The position numbers and the translations under genes were made by a program. This document shows, piece by piece, positions 1-7,571 of a stretch of DNA of 44,146 nt. Position 1 is the first letter of the stretch; each line of letters opens with the position of its first letter. The notes below the pieces were generated by a model. That model had not been told where the DNA came from. It did not search any database and saw nothing but the letters and a program-made list of their open reading frames with translations. The DNA comes from an uncultured Prevotellaceae bacterium (lineage in GTDB: Bacteria; Bacteroidota; Bacteroidia; Bacteroidales; Bacteroidaceae), in NCBI GenBank assembly GCA_902776935.1, contig CACYRS010000014.1, positions 1-44,146 on the forward strand, read 5' to 3'.

Positions 1-20
1 ATCAAATACTTTTTCATCAT
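1..20 (-). CDS. start of an unidentified gene, cut by the window edge
   Basis: Two adjacent ATG codons (20-18 and 17-15) open a reading frame on the minus strand that begins MMKKYL and runs off the left edge. A -7-like box lies about 40 bases upstream, so this is probably the start of a real gene, and the lysine-rich start would suit a signal peptide. Nothing can be said about function from six codons. Confidence 0.35.
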
Positions 21-60
21 ATCTTCTTAAATCTTTTCGGTCTGTTTATAGATTACGATG

Positions 61-68
61 CAAATATA
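61..68 (-). promoter_or_regulatory. -7 box (TATATTTG) for the left-edge gene
   Basis: The minus strand reads TATATTTG, an exact match to the Bacteroidetes -7 consensus TAnnTTTG, about 40 bases before the ATG at 20. No TTG lies 19-21 bases further upstream, so the -33 element is weak or absent. Confidence 0.35.
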
Positions 69-98
69 CGAATAAAATCAGAAACAACCTCACTTTTT

Positions 99-2963
99 TT
101 ATTTGTTCGGATTAATCTGTGGTTTCAGGTCGGCGGGAGATGCCTTGGTGTGCATATCCACCTTAGGACCGTCTTTGGTAAAGAAATCGGTGATAATCTG
201 AGGTTGGAGGGTTATTGCAGGCTTGAAGTCATCGCTCTGCATGTATCGCAAAATAGCCTGGCGCATCTGACGGGCAACAAGACGATTATCCAGATCGGAA
301 GAGATATCCATCGTGGTCATCAACAGCTTGCCTTTCAGCACATTAGCCTCGATGAGCATACCGAGTTTACGGCTGATATGCCAAGTGTCGATAGGCTGGA
401 TGGGAGGTTGGTAGTCCAAAGGGAGTTCCATAAGGTTCATCACTTGGGCTTTGTTAAGGAGTTCCCACCAGTTGAGGTTGCTCCAGTCGTCGGTGGGGAA
501 ATCGTATTTGAACAGCGGATGGCTCTTGTCGATATAGGCTCCTGTAGTATGAGGAGGCCGCATCTGGAACCACGACGTATTCCAGAACACAGGCAGGTAA
601 TTCTGTACCACATCCCTACCCAGACGCACCTTACCGGCTGCAGCTATCAAGACCTTACCACCTTTCTTAAGTATATCGAGAGCCTTCGTATCCAAGGTAT
701 CTGTCTGATAGATATCGTCGTAGGTCAATGTATCCTTTACCTCGGGATATACCCAGAAGTCCCAGTGGTTACGCAGTTTCCCGGCAACAAGGACTGACAA
801 TGTGAGTTTCTGCGGCCTGGTGATCTTTTCCAGTGGGAAAGTAACCTTGCCGATATTGATATTCTTGCCTACAGGCAGATTTCCAACAGAGAGTATTCCT
901 CCGACAAGAACATTCTGGGCCTCATCGGCAATGTAATAATTATTCCGGGTATCGGATATGTCTGCATACATAGCATTATACAACTCTACCGGCACGTTAA
1001 GAGTATCCCTGTTGCTATACACAAACTTCGGGAACTTAGCAAGCGATACGATAGGAGAACAGAACTCTATCCACTCGCTGGCATCGACATATCCCTTTTC
1101 CTTCCAGTGCACATTGAGTGGTCCGATGAGAGCAGTCCCCTGTCCGCTATAGTCATTCAGGCCAAGGAGCTGGAATCCGGAATAGTCTTTTGTGCGTAAA
1201 TTACGCTCGATGTCATATTTATAGCATAGTGTCTGTAATTTCCCGCTTGCCATAAGGAATTTCTCTGCCTGCGACTCCATGCCGTTATCACGCAACAAGT
1301 CACGGAATATCTCGAAGTTTCCTGGCTTATTTACTCCGTGATACTGAGATATCTCCTTAAAATCCGGGAATGCGCACCACTGGCCCTGTTCGTGGGCGAT
1401 GATAGGACTGTTATTGGGCTTGTCACCTTTGTAGTTTCTGGGGAAATCCATCTCCTTATTATGATCGTCGTCAGAGTGAGGAGCATGTTTGTTCCAGTCG
1501 AGGCCTCGTGCCCCGCCCTTTACATGAAACTCCGATCCTTCATCCCATTCCCAGCCACCTCCGACGGCAGCGCCACAATAGATCTTTGAGAGGTCGTATT
1601 TGTTCATCTCCTTCACCCAGTCTTTACAATACTCCACCCATCTGCCAGCCGGTTCGTTACCCGCCGACATCATGACAAACGAGGGATGATGGCCGTATGT
1701 GTCAAGAATTCTCTTCGATTCATCGATAAGATATTGATCGACAACCTGACCGTTGCGCAGTTTTACTCCGTGATTCGACCATGATGGTGCCTCTGGCATA
1801 AGGTAGAAGCCGAGTTTATCCGCTGCAACGAAGGCTGCCTCAGGTGGACACCATGAGTGGAATCGCATGTGATTGAGGCCATATTGTTTACATTTTTGGA
1901 TAATCCTTGTCCACTCTCCCTCATCCATCGGAGGGTATCCTGTCTCCGGGAAACAACAGCTCTCCACCGTTCCACGGAAATAGACAGGACGACCGTTGAT
2001 GTAAATACCCCTGTCCTTGACACCTATCTCTCGCAATCCGAAGGTTGTCTCGTAATAGTCATCGCCAAAGGTGATACCCATCCTGTAAAGCTGGGGGTGG
2101 AACTCATCCCAAAGTACGGCTTTCTTCCCCAGATTAACATTAATAGACACCTTACGGTTATCTACCTCGAAGAACTGCATGAAGGTCTCTTTTTCTCCTT
2201 CAACACGCTCGATACCGACACAAAGATCAGGCAACTGATAGAATACAGACTTGGGGAATGCACCTATCTCTATCTCGACATTCACGACACCAAAGGCGAC
2301 ATAGGGCACAATCTTCACCTTCTTGATATAAGGTCCTGACTGTTTGGCTCTTAGCTCTATCTGGCCCACGATACCGTTCCAGTTGCCTTGAGTCTGATCT
2401 GACACGCTATGGGAATCGATACCTACACCAACATCCTTGATGCCATTATATACGCAGACCTCGATCTTATTTCGCTGACCTGGAGAGAGGAACTTTGTTA
2501 TATCATACTGATGAGGTACTGAAAGCGAGTTCTGATGACCTGCCTCCTGACCGTTTATAAATATCGTGGTCTCGATATGCGGGCGTTCGAGGAAGAGAAA
2601 GATGCTCTTACCCTCCCACGACTGGGGGATATATACCATCTTACGATACCACGCCTTGCCTACATAATGACGCGAAGGGGTAAGGAAGAACGGGAACTTA
2701 AGGTTTTCCTGTGTGCGGTATTTCTCCATGTAGGGATTATAGAAATATGAAGAGTCGTAGAGTGTGGCTGTCCAATGGGTTGTGGTGCTCACCTTATAGC
2801 CCTTGTCGTTGGTTAGCATCGAACCTGGAAGTATTATCTCATCATTATACTTCGCAGAGTCGCCGATACAGAAGTCCCACAGTCCGGAGAGGTCGATATT
2901 CTCCTGAGCTCGTACCGACAAAAAGCCTATCAGACACAATGTAATAAAAAGCATTCTCTTCAT
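99..2963 (-). CDS. secreted glycoside hydrolase family 2 enzyme
   Basis: This 954-residue protein has an N-terminal signal peptide ending near VRAQ (residue 20). A jelly-roll sugar-binding domain of the GH2 type follows (about 25-205, with WYRK and FINGQEAGHQ), then an immunoglobulin-like domain (about 210-315) and a TIM-barrel domain from about 320. The likely acid/base is E437 in SAGNEP and the likely nucleophile is E525 in IIAHEQGQW, so both catalytic glutamates are present. The last 250 residues are an accessory region I do not recognise. GH2 members with this layout cleave beta-galactosides, beta-glucuronides or related linkages; the substrate here is not readable. The setting suggests a periplasmic or surface enzyme acting on pectin side chains. 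It is divergent from the gene at 3130 and shares its control region. It lacks the direct-repeat element seen at the other promoters. Confidence 0.85.
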   Translation of the reverse strand: MKRMLFITLCLIGFLSVRAQENIDLSGLWDFCIGDSAKYNDEIILPGSMLTNDKGYKVSTTTHWTATLYDSSYFYNPYMEKYRTQENLKFPFFLTPSRHYVGKAWYRKMVYIPQSWEGKSIFLFLERPHIETTIFINGQEAGHQNSLSVPHQYDITKFLSPGQRNKIEVCVYNGIKDVGVGIDSHSVSDQTQGNWNGIVGQIELRAKQSGPYIKKVKIVPYVAFGVVNVEIEIGAFPKSVFYQLPDLCVGIERVEGEKETFMQFFEVDNRKVSINVNLGKKAVLWDEFHPQLYRMGITFGDDYYETTFGLREIGVKDRGIYINGRPVYFRGTVESCCFPETGYPPMDEGEWTRIIQKCKQYGLNHMRFHSWCPPEAAFVAADKLGFYLMPEAPSWSNHGVKLRNGQVVDQYLIDESKRILDTYGHHPSFVMMSAGNEPAGRWVEYCKDWVKEMNKYDLSKIYCGAAVGGGWEWDEGSEFHVKGGARGLDWNKHAPHSDDDHNKEMDFPRNYKGDKPNNSPIIAHEQGQWCAFPDFKEISQYHGVNKPGNFEIFRDLLRDNGMESQAEKFLMASGKLQTLCYKYDIERNLRTKDYSGFQLLGLNDYSGQGTALIGPLNVHWKEKGYVDASEWIEFCSPIVSLAKFPKFVYSNRDTLNVPVELYNAMYADISDTRNNYYIADEAQNVLVGGILSVGNLPVGKNINIGKVTFPLEKITRPQKLTLSVLVAGKLRNHWDFWVYPEVKDTLTYDDIYQTDTLDTKALDILKKGGKVLIAAAGKVRLGRDVVQNYLPVFWNTSWFQMRPPHTTGAYIDKSHPLFKYDFPTDDWSNLNWWELLNKAQVMNLMELPLDYQPPIQPIDTWHISRKLGMLIEANVLKGKLLMTTMDISSDLDNRLVARQMRQAILRYMQSDDFKPAITLQPQIITDFFTKDGPKVDMHTKASPADLKPQINPNK

Positions 2964-2978
2964 ACCGCAATATCAACT

Positions 2979-3058
2979 AAATAAGTTTACCTTATTTATA
3001 ACGTAAAAAGACTCCTGATATTGTGCATGCCAAACTTTTAAGATAACGTTTACGTTAT
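2979..3058. promoter_or_regulatory. two related palindromes between divergent genes, candidate operators
   Basis: The intergenic region holds AAATAAG-TTTAC-CTTATTT (2979-2997) and ATAACG-TTTA-CGTTAT (3043-3058). Both are built as ATAA(C)G-TTTA-CTTAT-type dyads around a GTTTAC core. A third partial copy, ATAACGTAAA, sits at 2998-3007. One dyad lies just upstream of the GH2 start and the other upstream of the plus-strand promoter. Dyads of this kind are typical of dimeric repressors such as the LacI or GntR families, but no such regulator is encoded in the window. Confidence 0.45.
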
Positions 3059-3098
3059 TTTTATATGAGAAGGAATCCGGAATGTCATGATTTTGTTG

Positions 3099-3106
3099 TA
3101 AGTTTG
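3099..3106 (+). promoter_or_regulatory. -7 box (TAAGTTTG) for the gene at 3130
   Basis: TAAGTTTG matches TAnnTTTG and lies 23 bases before the ATG at 3130, which implies a very short leader. There is no TTG at the usual -33 spacing, nor the 20-bp direct repeat found at the other pectin promoters. This promoter is probably controlled through the palindromes just upstream. Confidence 0.5.
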
Positions 3107-3129
3107 CAACAGAAAAAGAAACTACGAAT

Positions 3130-5328
3130 ATGAAGACCATCATTAATATTGCGATACTCTGCATGCTGACTCCCCTGTTGGCATCGGCAGCCATAGACCG
3201 TAACGCTGTTGTAAGTCGTAACAATCCTGTTATCACCAAGGCCGACACTCTCGCCTCTCTATCTGTCGGGAACGGCCATTTTGCAACCACAGTAGATGTT
3301 ACCGGACTGCAGTCTTATCCCCTTGATTATAAGAACGGTGTACCGCTCTGCGCCATGAGCGACTGGGGTTGGCATCAGTATCCCAACTCGAAGAATCTGA
3401 AACCTTCTGAATCAGAGAAATCATTCGATTTCGGGCATGGTCATAAGGAGATATATGCTGTGGAGTATAAGAAAAAAGAGGATGGCAGGCATAAGGAGGC
3501 GACAGAGTTCCTAAGAGTTAATCCTCACCGGCTGAATCTTGGTGCCATCGGACTTTATCTGACTGACGAGAAGGGTAAACAGATTTCTCTTTACCAACTT
3601 ACAGATATCCGACAGGAACAAAAGCTCTTTGACGGAGAGATATTGTCATCGTTCGTGGCCAACAGAAAGAAGGTAGAGGTTACCACAGGTGCTCATCCGT
3701 CTAAGGATGCACTTTATGCCAGGATAAAGAGTGAGTTATTGGCAGATAAGCGCGCCACTCTGAGACTGCGTTTCCCCTACCCCACAGGAAAACATGCCGA
3801 TGATGCCAGCGACTGGACAAAACCCGAGCGCCACAAGTCTGAAATCATCTCTCAGACAGATAATCATGCAATAATCAAGCGCACCCTCGATGCTACTACA
3901 TATTATATCCTGCTGCAATGGGAAGGGAGAGCTGTTTTTAAAAAGCTGGCAGCTCATGATTTCGAGCTTTCTTCATCCGATGATGCGCTCGCCATCGCTG
4001 TAGAGTATCTCCCCAGTACCCCTAGTATATCTGGTTCTCCTAGGTTTTCCTATGATTCTTATCACAACGCCGCCATTAATTTCTGGCACTCATGGTGGAA
4101 TAGCGGAGCCATCGTAGATTTCTCATCCTGCACCGACCCCAGAGCCAAAGAGCTTGAACGACGTGTGGTTCTCTCACAATATCTCACTCAGATAAACTGT
4201 GCAAACAACATGCCTCCTCAGGAAAGCGGTCTGACTTACAACACCTGGTTTGGCCGCCCGCATCTGGAAATGACCTGGTGGCATGTGGTCGATTTCGCTC
4301 TATGGAACCGTCCAGAAGTGGTGGCTCAGATACTGAAATGGTATAATCAGACAGCTTATCCCATCGCCAGGAAGATAGCCGAACGACAGGGATTCAAGGG
4401 TGTAAGATGGATGAAGATGACCGATCCCTGGGCTGGTGAGGCACCATCGAACACAGGTTCGTTTCTTATCTGGCAACAGCCACACTATATCTACCTCGCA
4501 GAAGAGATATATCGTGCCAACCCCTCATTAGAGACTCTCCGCGAATATGGTGAACAGGTGGAGGCAACGGCAGAATTCATGGCAGACTTTGTGACCTACG
4601 ATGCCGAGCAGAAACGATACATCCTCAAGGGAGCAACCGCCATGCAGGAGTGTATGACAAAGGATATCTCTTATAATCAGCCATTCGAACTGGAATACTG
4701 GAGTTATGGTCTCTCTGTAGCCCAGAAGTGGCGCGAGCGTCAGGGCAAGGCAAGAGTAGCTTTGTGGGATGATATCATCAAAAATCTCTCTCCACTACCA
4801 GAAGCTGGTGATATCTACACAGCAGGAATAGCCGTTGGAGCAGCTAAGGATCACGAGGCTTTCGACCCCTTCGACGCTCCGGCAAAGAAGGTAGAGACCT
4901 TTGCCGACAAATGCCGTAATGACCATCCGGCAGTTCTTGGAGCTTGCGGTCTGTTGCCTTATACCTCTTTATATAATATGGAGAAGATGAAAACCACCCT
5001 TGACTGGGTGATGAAGAACTGGAACTGGCAGACCACATGGGGATGGGATTATGGTATGATCGCTATGACAGCAGCACGTCTTGGAGACCCGGAAACGGCA
5101 CTCAAGGCTCTGCTTATAGACACTCAGAAAAACACATATCTGCCAAGTGGACATAATTTCCAGACCCCCGACCGTCTGCGGATCTATCTCCCTGGCAATG
5201 GAGCTCTGCTCACAGCTGTCGCAATGATGTGTGCAGGATGGGACGGATGTGGTGATACGATGAATCCCGGTTTCCCGAAAGATGGTAAATGGGATGTGAA
5301 ATGGGAAGGACTAAAGAAGATGCAATAA
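3130..5328 (+). CDS. secreted (alpha/alpha)6-barrel glycosidase-like protein, GH65-like
   Basis: The 732-residue product has a signal peptide (cleavage near LASA, residue 20). It has an N-terminal beta-rich part to about residue 310 and a C-terminal helical part with the layout of an (alpha/alpha)6 toroid. Landmarks are NTWFGRPHLEMTWWH (about 372), GVRWMKM followed by DPWAGEAPSN (E437), IWQQPHYIY, and FELEYWSYGL (E520, E522). This layout resembles the GH65/GH95 clan, in which a glutamate after a G-x-RW-type motif is the general acid, so E437 is a candidate. I cannot assign a family or substrate; an exo-acting enzyme on pectin oligosaccharides is the likely role from context. It is convergent with rhaD across a shared terminator and divergent from the GH2 gene. 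Confidence 0.65.
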   Translation: MKTIINIAILCMLTPLLASAAIDRNAVVSRNNPVITKADTLASLSVGNGHFATTVDVTGLQSYPLDYKNGVPLCAMSDWGWHQYPNSKNLKPSESEKSFDFGHGHKEIYAVEYKKKEDGRHKEATEFLRVNPHRLNLGAIGLYLTDEKGKQISLYQLTDIRQEQKLFDGEILSSFVANRKKVEVTTGAHPSKDALYARIKSELLADKRATLRLRFPYPTGKHADDASDWTKPERHKSEIISQTDNHAIIKRTLDATTYYILLQWEGRAVFKKLAAHDFELSSSDDALAIAVEYLPSTPSISGSPRFSYDSYHNAAINFWHSWWNSGAIVDFSSCTDPRAKELERRVVLSQYLTQINCANNMPPQESGLTYNTWFGRPHLEMTWWHVVDFALWNRPEVVAQILKWYNQTAYPIARKIAERQGFKGVRWMKMTDPWAGEAPSNTGSFLIWQQPHYIYLAEEIYRANPSLETLREYGEQVEATAEFMADFVTYDAEQKRYILKGATAMQECMTKDISYNQPFELEYWSYGLSVAQKWRERQGKARVALWDDIIKNLSPLPEAGDIYTAGIAVGAAKDHEAFDPFDAPAKKVETFADKCRNDHPAVLGACGLLPYTSLYNMEKMKTTLDWVMKNWNWQTTWGWDYGMIAMTAARLGDPETALKALLIDTQKNTYLPSGHNFQTPDRLRIYLPGNGALLTAVAMMCAGWDGCGDTMNPGFPKDGKWDVKWEGLKKMQ

Positions 5329-5340
5329 CCCGCAAAATAT

Positions 5341-5380
5341 AATCCCCTCGCACCTTATTAATCGGTACGAGGGGATTTTT
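5341..5380. terminator. bidirectional hairpin terminator
   Basis: AATCCCCTCG (5341-5350) pairs perfectly with CGAGGGGATT (5368-5377) and is followed by T residues on the plus strand and preceded by A-rich sequence. It lies between the convergent gene ending at 5328 and rhaD ending at 5405, and can serve both. Confidence 0.85.
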
Positions 5381-5404
5381 CTGATTATTATCCTTGAAAA
5401 TTAC

Positions 5405-6226
5405 TTAGCAGGGACGCTTCTTAGGAAGTTTGAACACATCCTGAACCTCCTTCATCTGTGCATCGGTCATACCATCGGGCTCAGAACCCATGGCACGGGC
5501 ACACATGTAGATATTTGCTGCCTTACAGAGCACATCAGTCTGATCGAAAGCATCCATGATGTCTGTACCAACAGCAACAGTACCATGCTTCTCCCACATC
5601 ACGACATCATGGGTCTTGATTTGCTCGAGTGTAGCCTCAGCAAGATCTACTGATGATGGCAGAGCGTAAGGAACGATTCCGATACCAAGTGGTGCAAATG
5701 CCAGTGTCTCAGGAATCATAGACCACAGTACTCGGGTCATCTCGTCGCCCTTCAGGAAACGCTGGATATGACTCATAGCCACCAGTTCGATAGGATGGGT
5801 ATGGAGTGTTGCCTTATAGCATGAGCCTGTCTCGAGGAGATAGTTCTGCAGAGCCAGGTGTGTTGGCAACTCTGATGTAGGAACAACATTCTCATCGGCA
5901 ATAACCTCGTAAGAAGCACAGTCGTCGAGGATACGGATGATTGATCCGTTCTGCATGGGCTCCTTAGCCAGGTCACGCATGCGCTTACCTGTTCCCTTGC
6001 AATAGAAATACTTTCCTTTCAACTGAGGCAGAGTCATGCCTATCTGCTTCACTTCTGAGATAGCCTTCATGGCCTTACACTCATCGTCCATATACTCGGT
6101 GACGTTGACAGTGATGTTTCCACCGTTACGCTCAGCCCAGCCTTTCTGCCAGAGATAACCTGTTACCTCGGCAATCTGATAAACAACCGCCTTCAGTTCT
6201 TCGCGGCCTTCTAATATACTTTTCAT
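5405..6226 (-). CDS. rhaD: rhamnulose-1-phosphate aldolase
   Basis: RhaD splits L-rhamnulose 1-phosphate into dihydroxyacetone phosphate and L-lactaldehyde, the last shared step of the phosphorylated rhamnose pathway. The protein (273 residues from ATG 6226) matches the class II aldolase family. It has KGWAERNGGNIT near the N-terminus and the zinc ligands H142 and H144 (LHTHPIE) and H214 (WEKHGTVAVG), with E119 (TSELPTH) as the catalytic acid. These correspond closely to E. coli RhaD H141, H143, H212 and E117. I chose ATG 6226 over an in-frame TTG at 6235 because the TTG abuts the stop of the transporter and the family starts at MKSI. It is the last gene of the five-gene rhamnose operon, and the product is cytoplasmic. 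The lactaldehyde formed is presumably oxidised by AldA, encoded at 12040. Confidence 0.95.
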   Translation of the reverse strand: MKSILEGREELKAVVYQIAEVTGYLWQKGWAERNGGNITVNVTEYMDDECKAMKAISEVKQIGMTLPQLKGKYFYCKGTGKRMRDLAKEPMQNGSIIRILDDCASYEVIADENVVPTSELPTHLALQNYLLETGSCYKATLHTHPIELVAMSHIQRFLKGDEMTRVLWSMIPETLAFAPLGIGIVPYALPSSVDLAEATLEQIKTHDVVMWEKHGTVAVGTDIMDAFDQTDVLCKAANIYMCARAMGSEPDGMTDAQMKEVQDVFKLPKKRPC

Positions 6227-6235
6227 ATTAATCAA

Positions 6236-7567
6236 TTAAATATTGTCTCCGTATCTTTCTTTTGTTATCTGATCGAGCGACTTACCACGAGTGTTTGGCA
6301 TGCCCAGCAGTCCTACAATCAGCGATGCTAGCAGCAGGGCAACCATGCAGTAGGCAGCCAGAGTGAAACCTTCGCCATTGTCGCCATAGATAAAGGTGAA
6401 CACCAGTCCCCATACAGCCGAGAGGCCACGAACTATGAAGAACATGAGTCCCTGAGCTCCAGCACGGAACTTGGCAGGGAACAATTCTGAACCCCAGAGG
6501 GCGTAGAACACCTGAACCGAACTACCGTTGTTTACACCCCAAAGGATGGTGAACACCCATATACCTGCAATTGTAGACACACCGCCTCCAATGATAAGAA
6601 TCCAGGCAGAAAGAGCTGCTGCGAGTCCGAATACGTAGAAGAAGCGATGAGCCACCCTGTCTACAAAGAACGAGATTATAAAGGTGGTGATAACCACAAA
6701 CACCCAACTAACGCTGCTCAGCATGTTTGCCATTTCGTTGCTCAGTCCACCAGCCGTTTCATAAACGTGAGGCATAAAGAATCCCATAACACTGGCTACT
6801 AGATTCCATGTAAGATAGATGGCAGCAAGGAATGCCACAGTCTTAACAGCAATCTTATTTGTGAACAGCAGTTTTATGTTATCCACAATACCGTTGTTAT
6901 CCTTTGCCTTGTTGGCTGTAAACTCAGCACTCTCTTCAAGCTGTCGCTGAAGGTTCCATGCAATGAAAGCCACAACAAAAAGAGTAGCAAAAACCACTCG
7001 CGAGCTGAACACCTCTACAGTAGCCGTTGCTGCATCTGCACCAACAATACCGTGAGCCAATGACTCAACCGGACCATACAGAAAACCGCCAGGAGCAAAC
7101 AGCATACCGAAAAGCAGTATAAACATCGGTCCTATACCCCACGACATCTGCGAGATACAGATATTACGTCCGCGGTTGTTAACCTCAGAGCTCTCAGAGA
7201 TATAAGTCCACGATGCTGGCACTCCTATACCTACAGAAATACCTGTAACCAGAAATCCTGCCAGCAACATCGGGAAATTCACGCTCAGCATGATAATAAG
7301 CACACCAGTCATATATACCAGCAGATTGTAGGTGAATATGAACTTACGTCCGAACTTATCAGCCAGGAATCCGCCTATGATGGCGCCTATGGCTGCACCC
7401 AGTGCGTTGGCACTCAAAGCGTTAAGCCAACCAAGATGCATCTCCGACAGACCTAGATAGTTCTGCCACAGAGTAACGCCGCTGGCACCAGCCACTATAG
7501 CACCTGCATCCAGGTAATTGTTAAGAGACACTGCAAGTGTGCTCTTTAAACTTCCACTTTTAGCCAT
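6236..7567 (-). CDS. MFS sugar porter, probable L-rhamnose transporter
   Basis: This 443-residue inner-membrane protein has about 12 hydrophobic segments and the sugar-porter (SP) signatures of the major facilitator superfamily: GGFLADKFGRKF after helix 2, SESSEVNNRGR after helix 4, and the C-terminal PNTRGKSLDQI that matches the PETxGxxL family motif. It is not related to E. coli RhaT, a DMT-like rhamnose/proton symporter, so it would be a different solution to the same job. Position alone suggests L-rhamnose as the substrate: it lies between the isomerase (4-base gap) and rhaD in a tight operon. Lactaldehyde or another deoxy sugar cannot be excluded. A central hydrophilic loop (about residues 215-245) is typical of the family. 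Confidence 0.85.
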   Translation of the reverse strand: MAKSGSLKSTLAVSLNNYLDAGAIVAGASGVTLWQNYLGLSEMHLGWLNALSANALGAAIGAIIGGFLADKFGRKFIFTYNLLVYMTGVLIIMLSVNFPMLLAGFLVTGISVGIGVPASWTYISESSEVNNRGRNICISQMSWGIGPMFILLFGMLFAPGGFLYGPVESLAHGIVGADAATATVEVFSSRVVFATLFVVAFIAWNLQRQLEESAEFTANKAKDNNGIVDNIKLLFTNKIAVKTVAFLAAIYLTWNLVASVMGFFMPHVYETAGGLSNEMANMLSSVSWVFVVITTFIISFFVDRVAHRFFYVFGLAAALSAWILIIGGGVSTIAGIWVFTILWGVNNGSSVQVFYALWGSELFPAKFRAGAQGLMFFIVRGLSAVWGLVFTFIYGDNGEGFTLAAYCMVALLLASLIVGLLGMPNTRGKSLDQITKERYGDNI

Positions 7568-7571
7568 AATC

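Noticed and set aside
101-111. TCCGAACAAAT on the minus strand as a further copy of the direct-repeat half-site
   Set aside because: It lacks the invariant T at position 2, lies within the end of the GH2 coding sequence, and is 39 bases from the nearest -7 box with no second copy.
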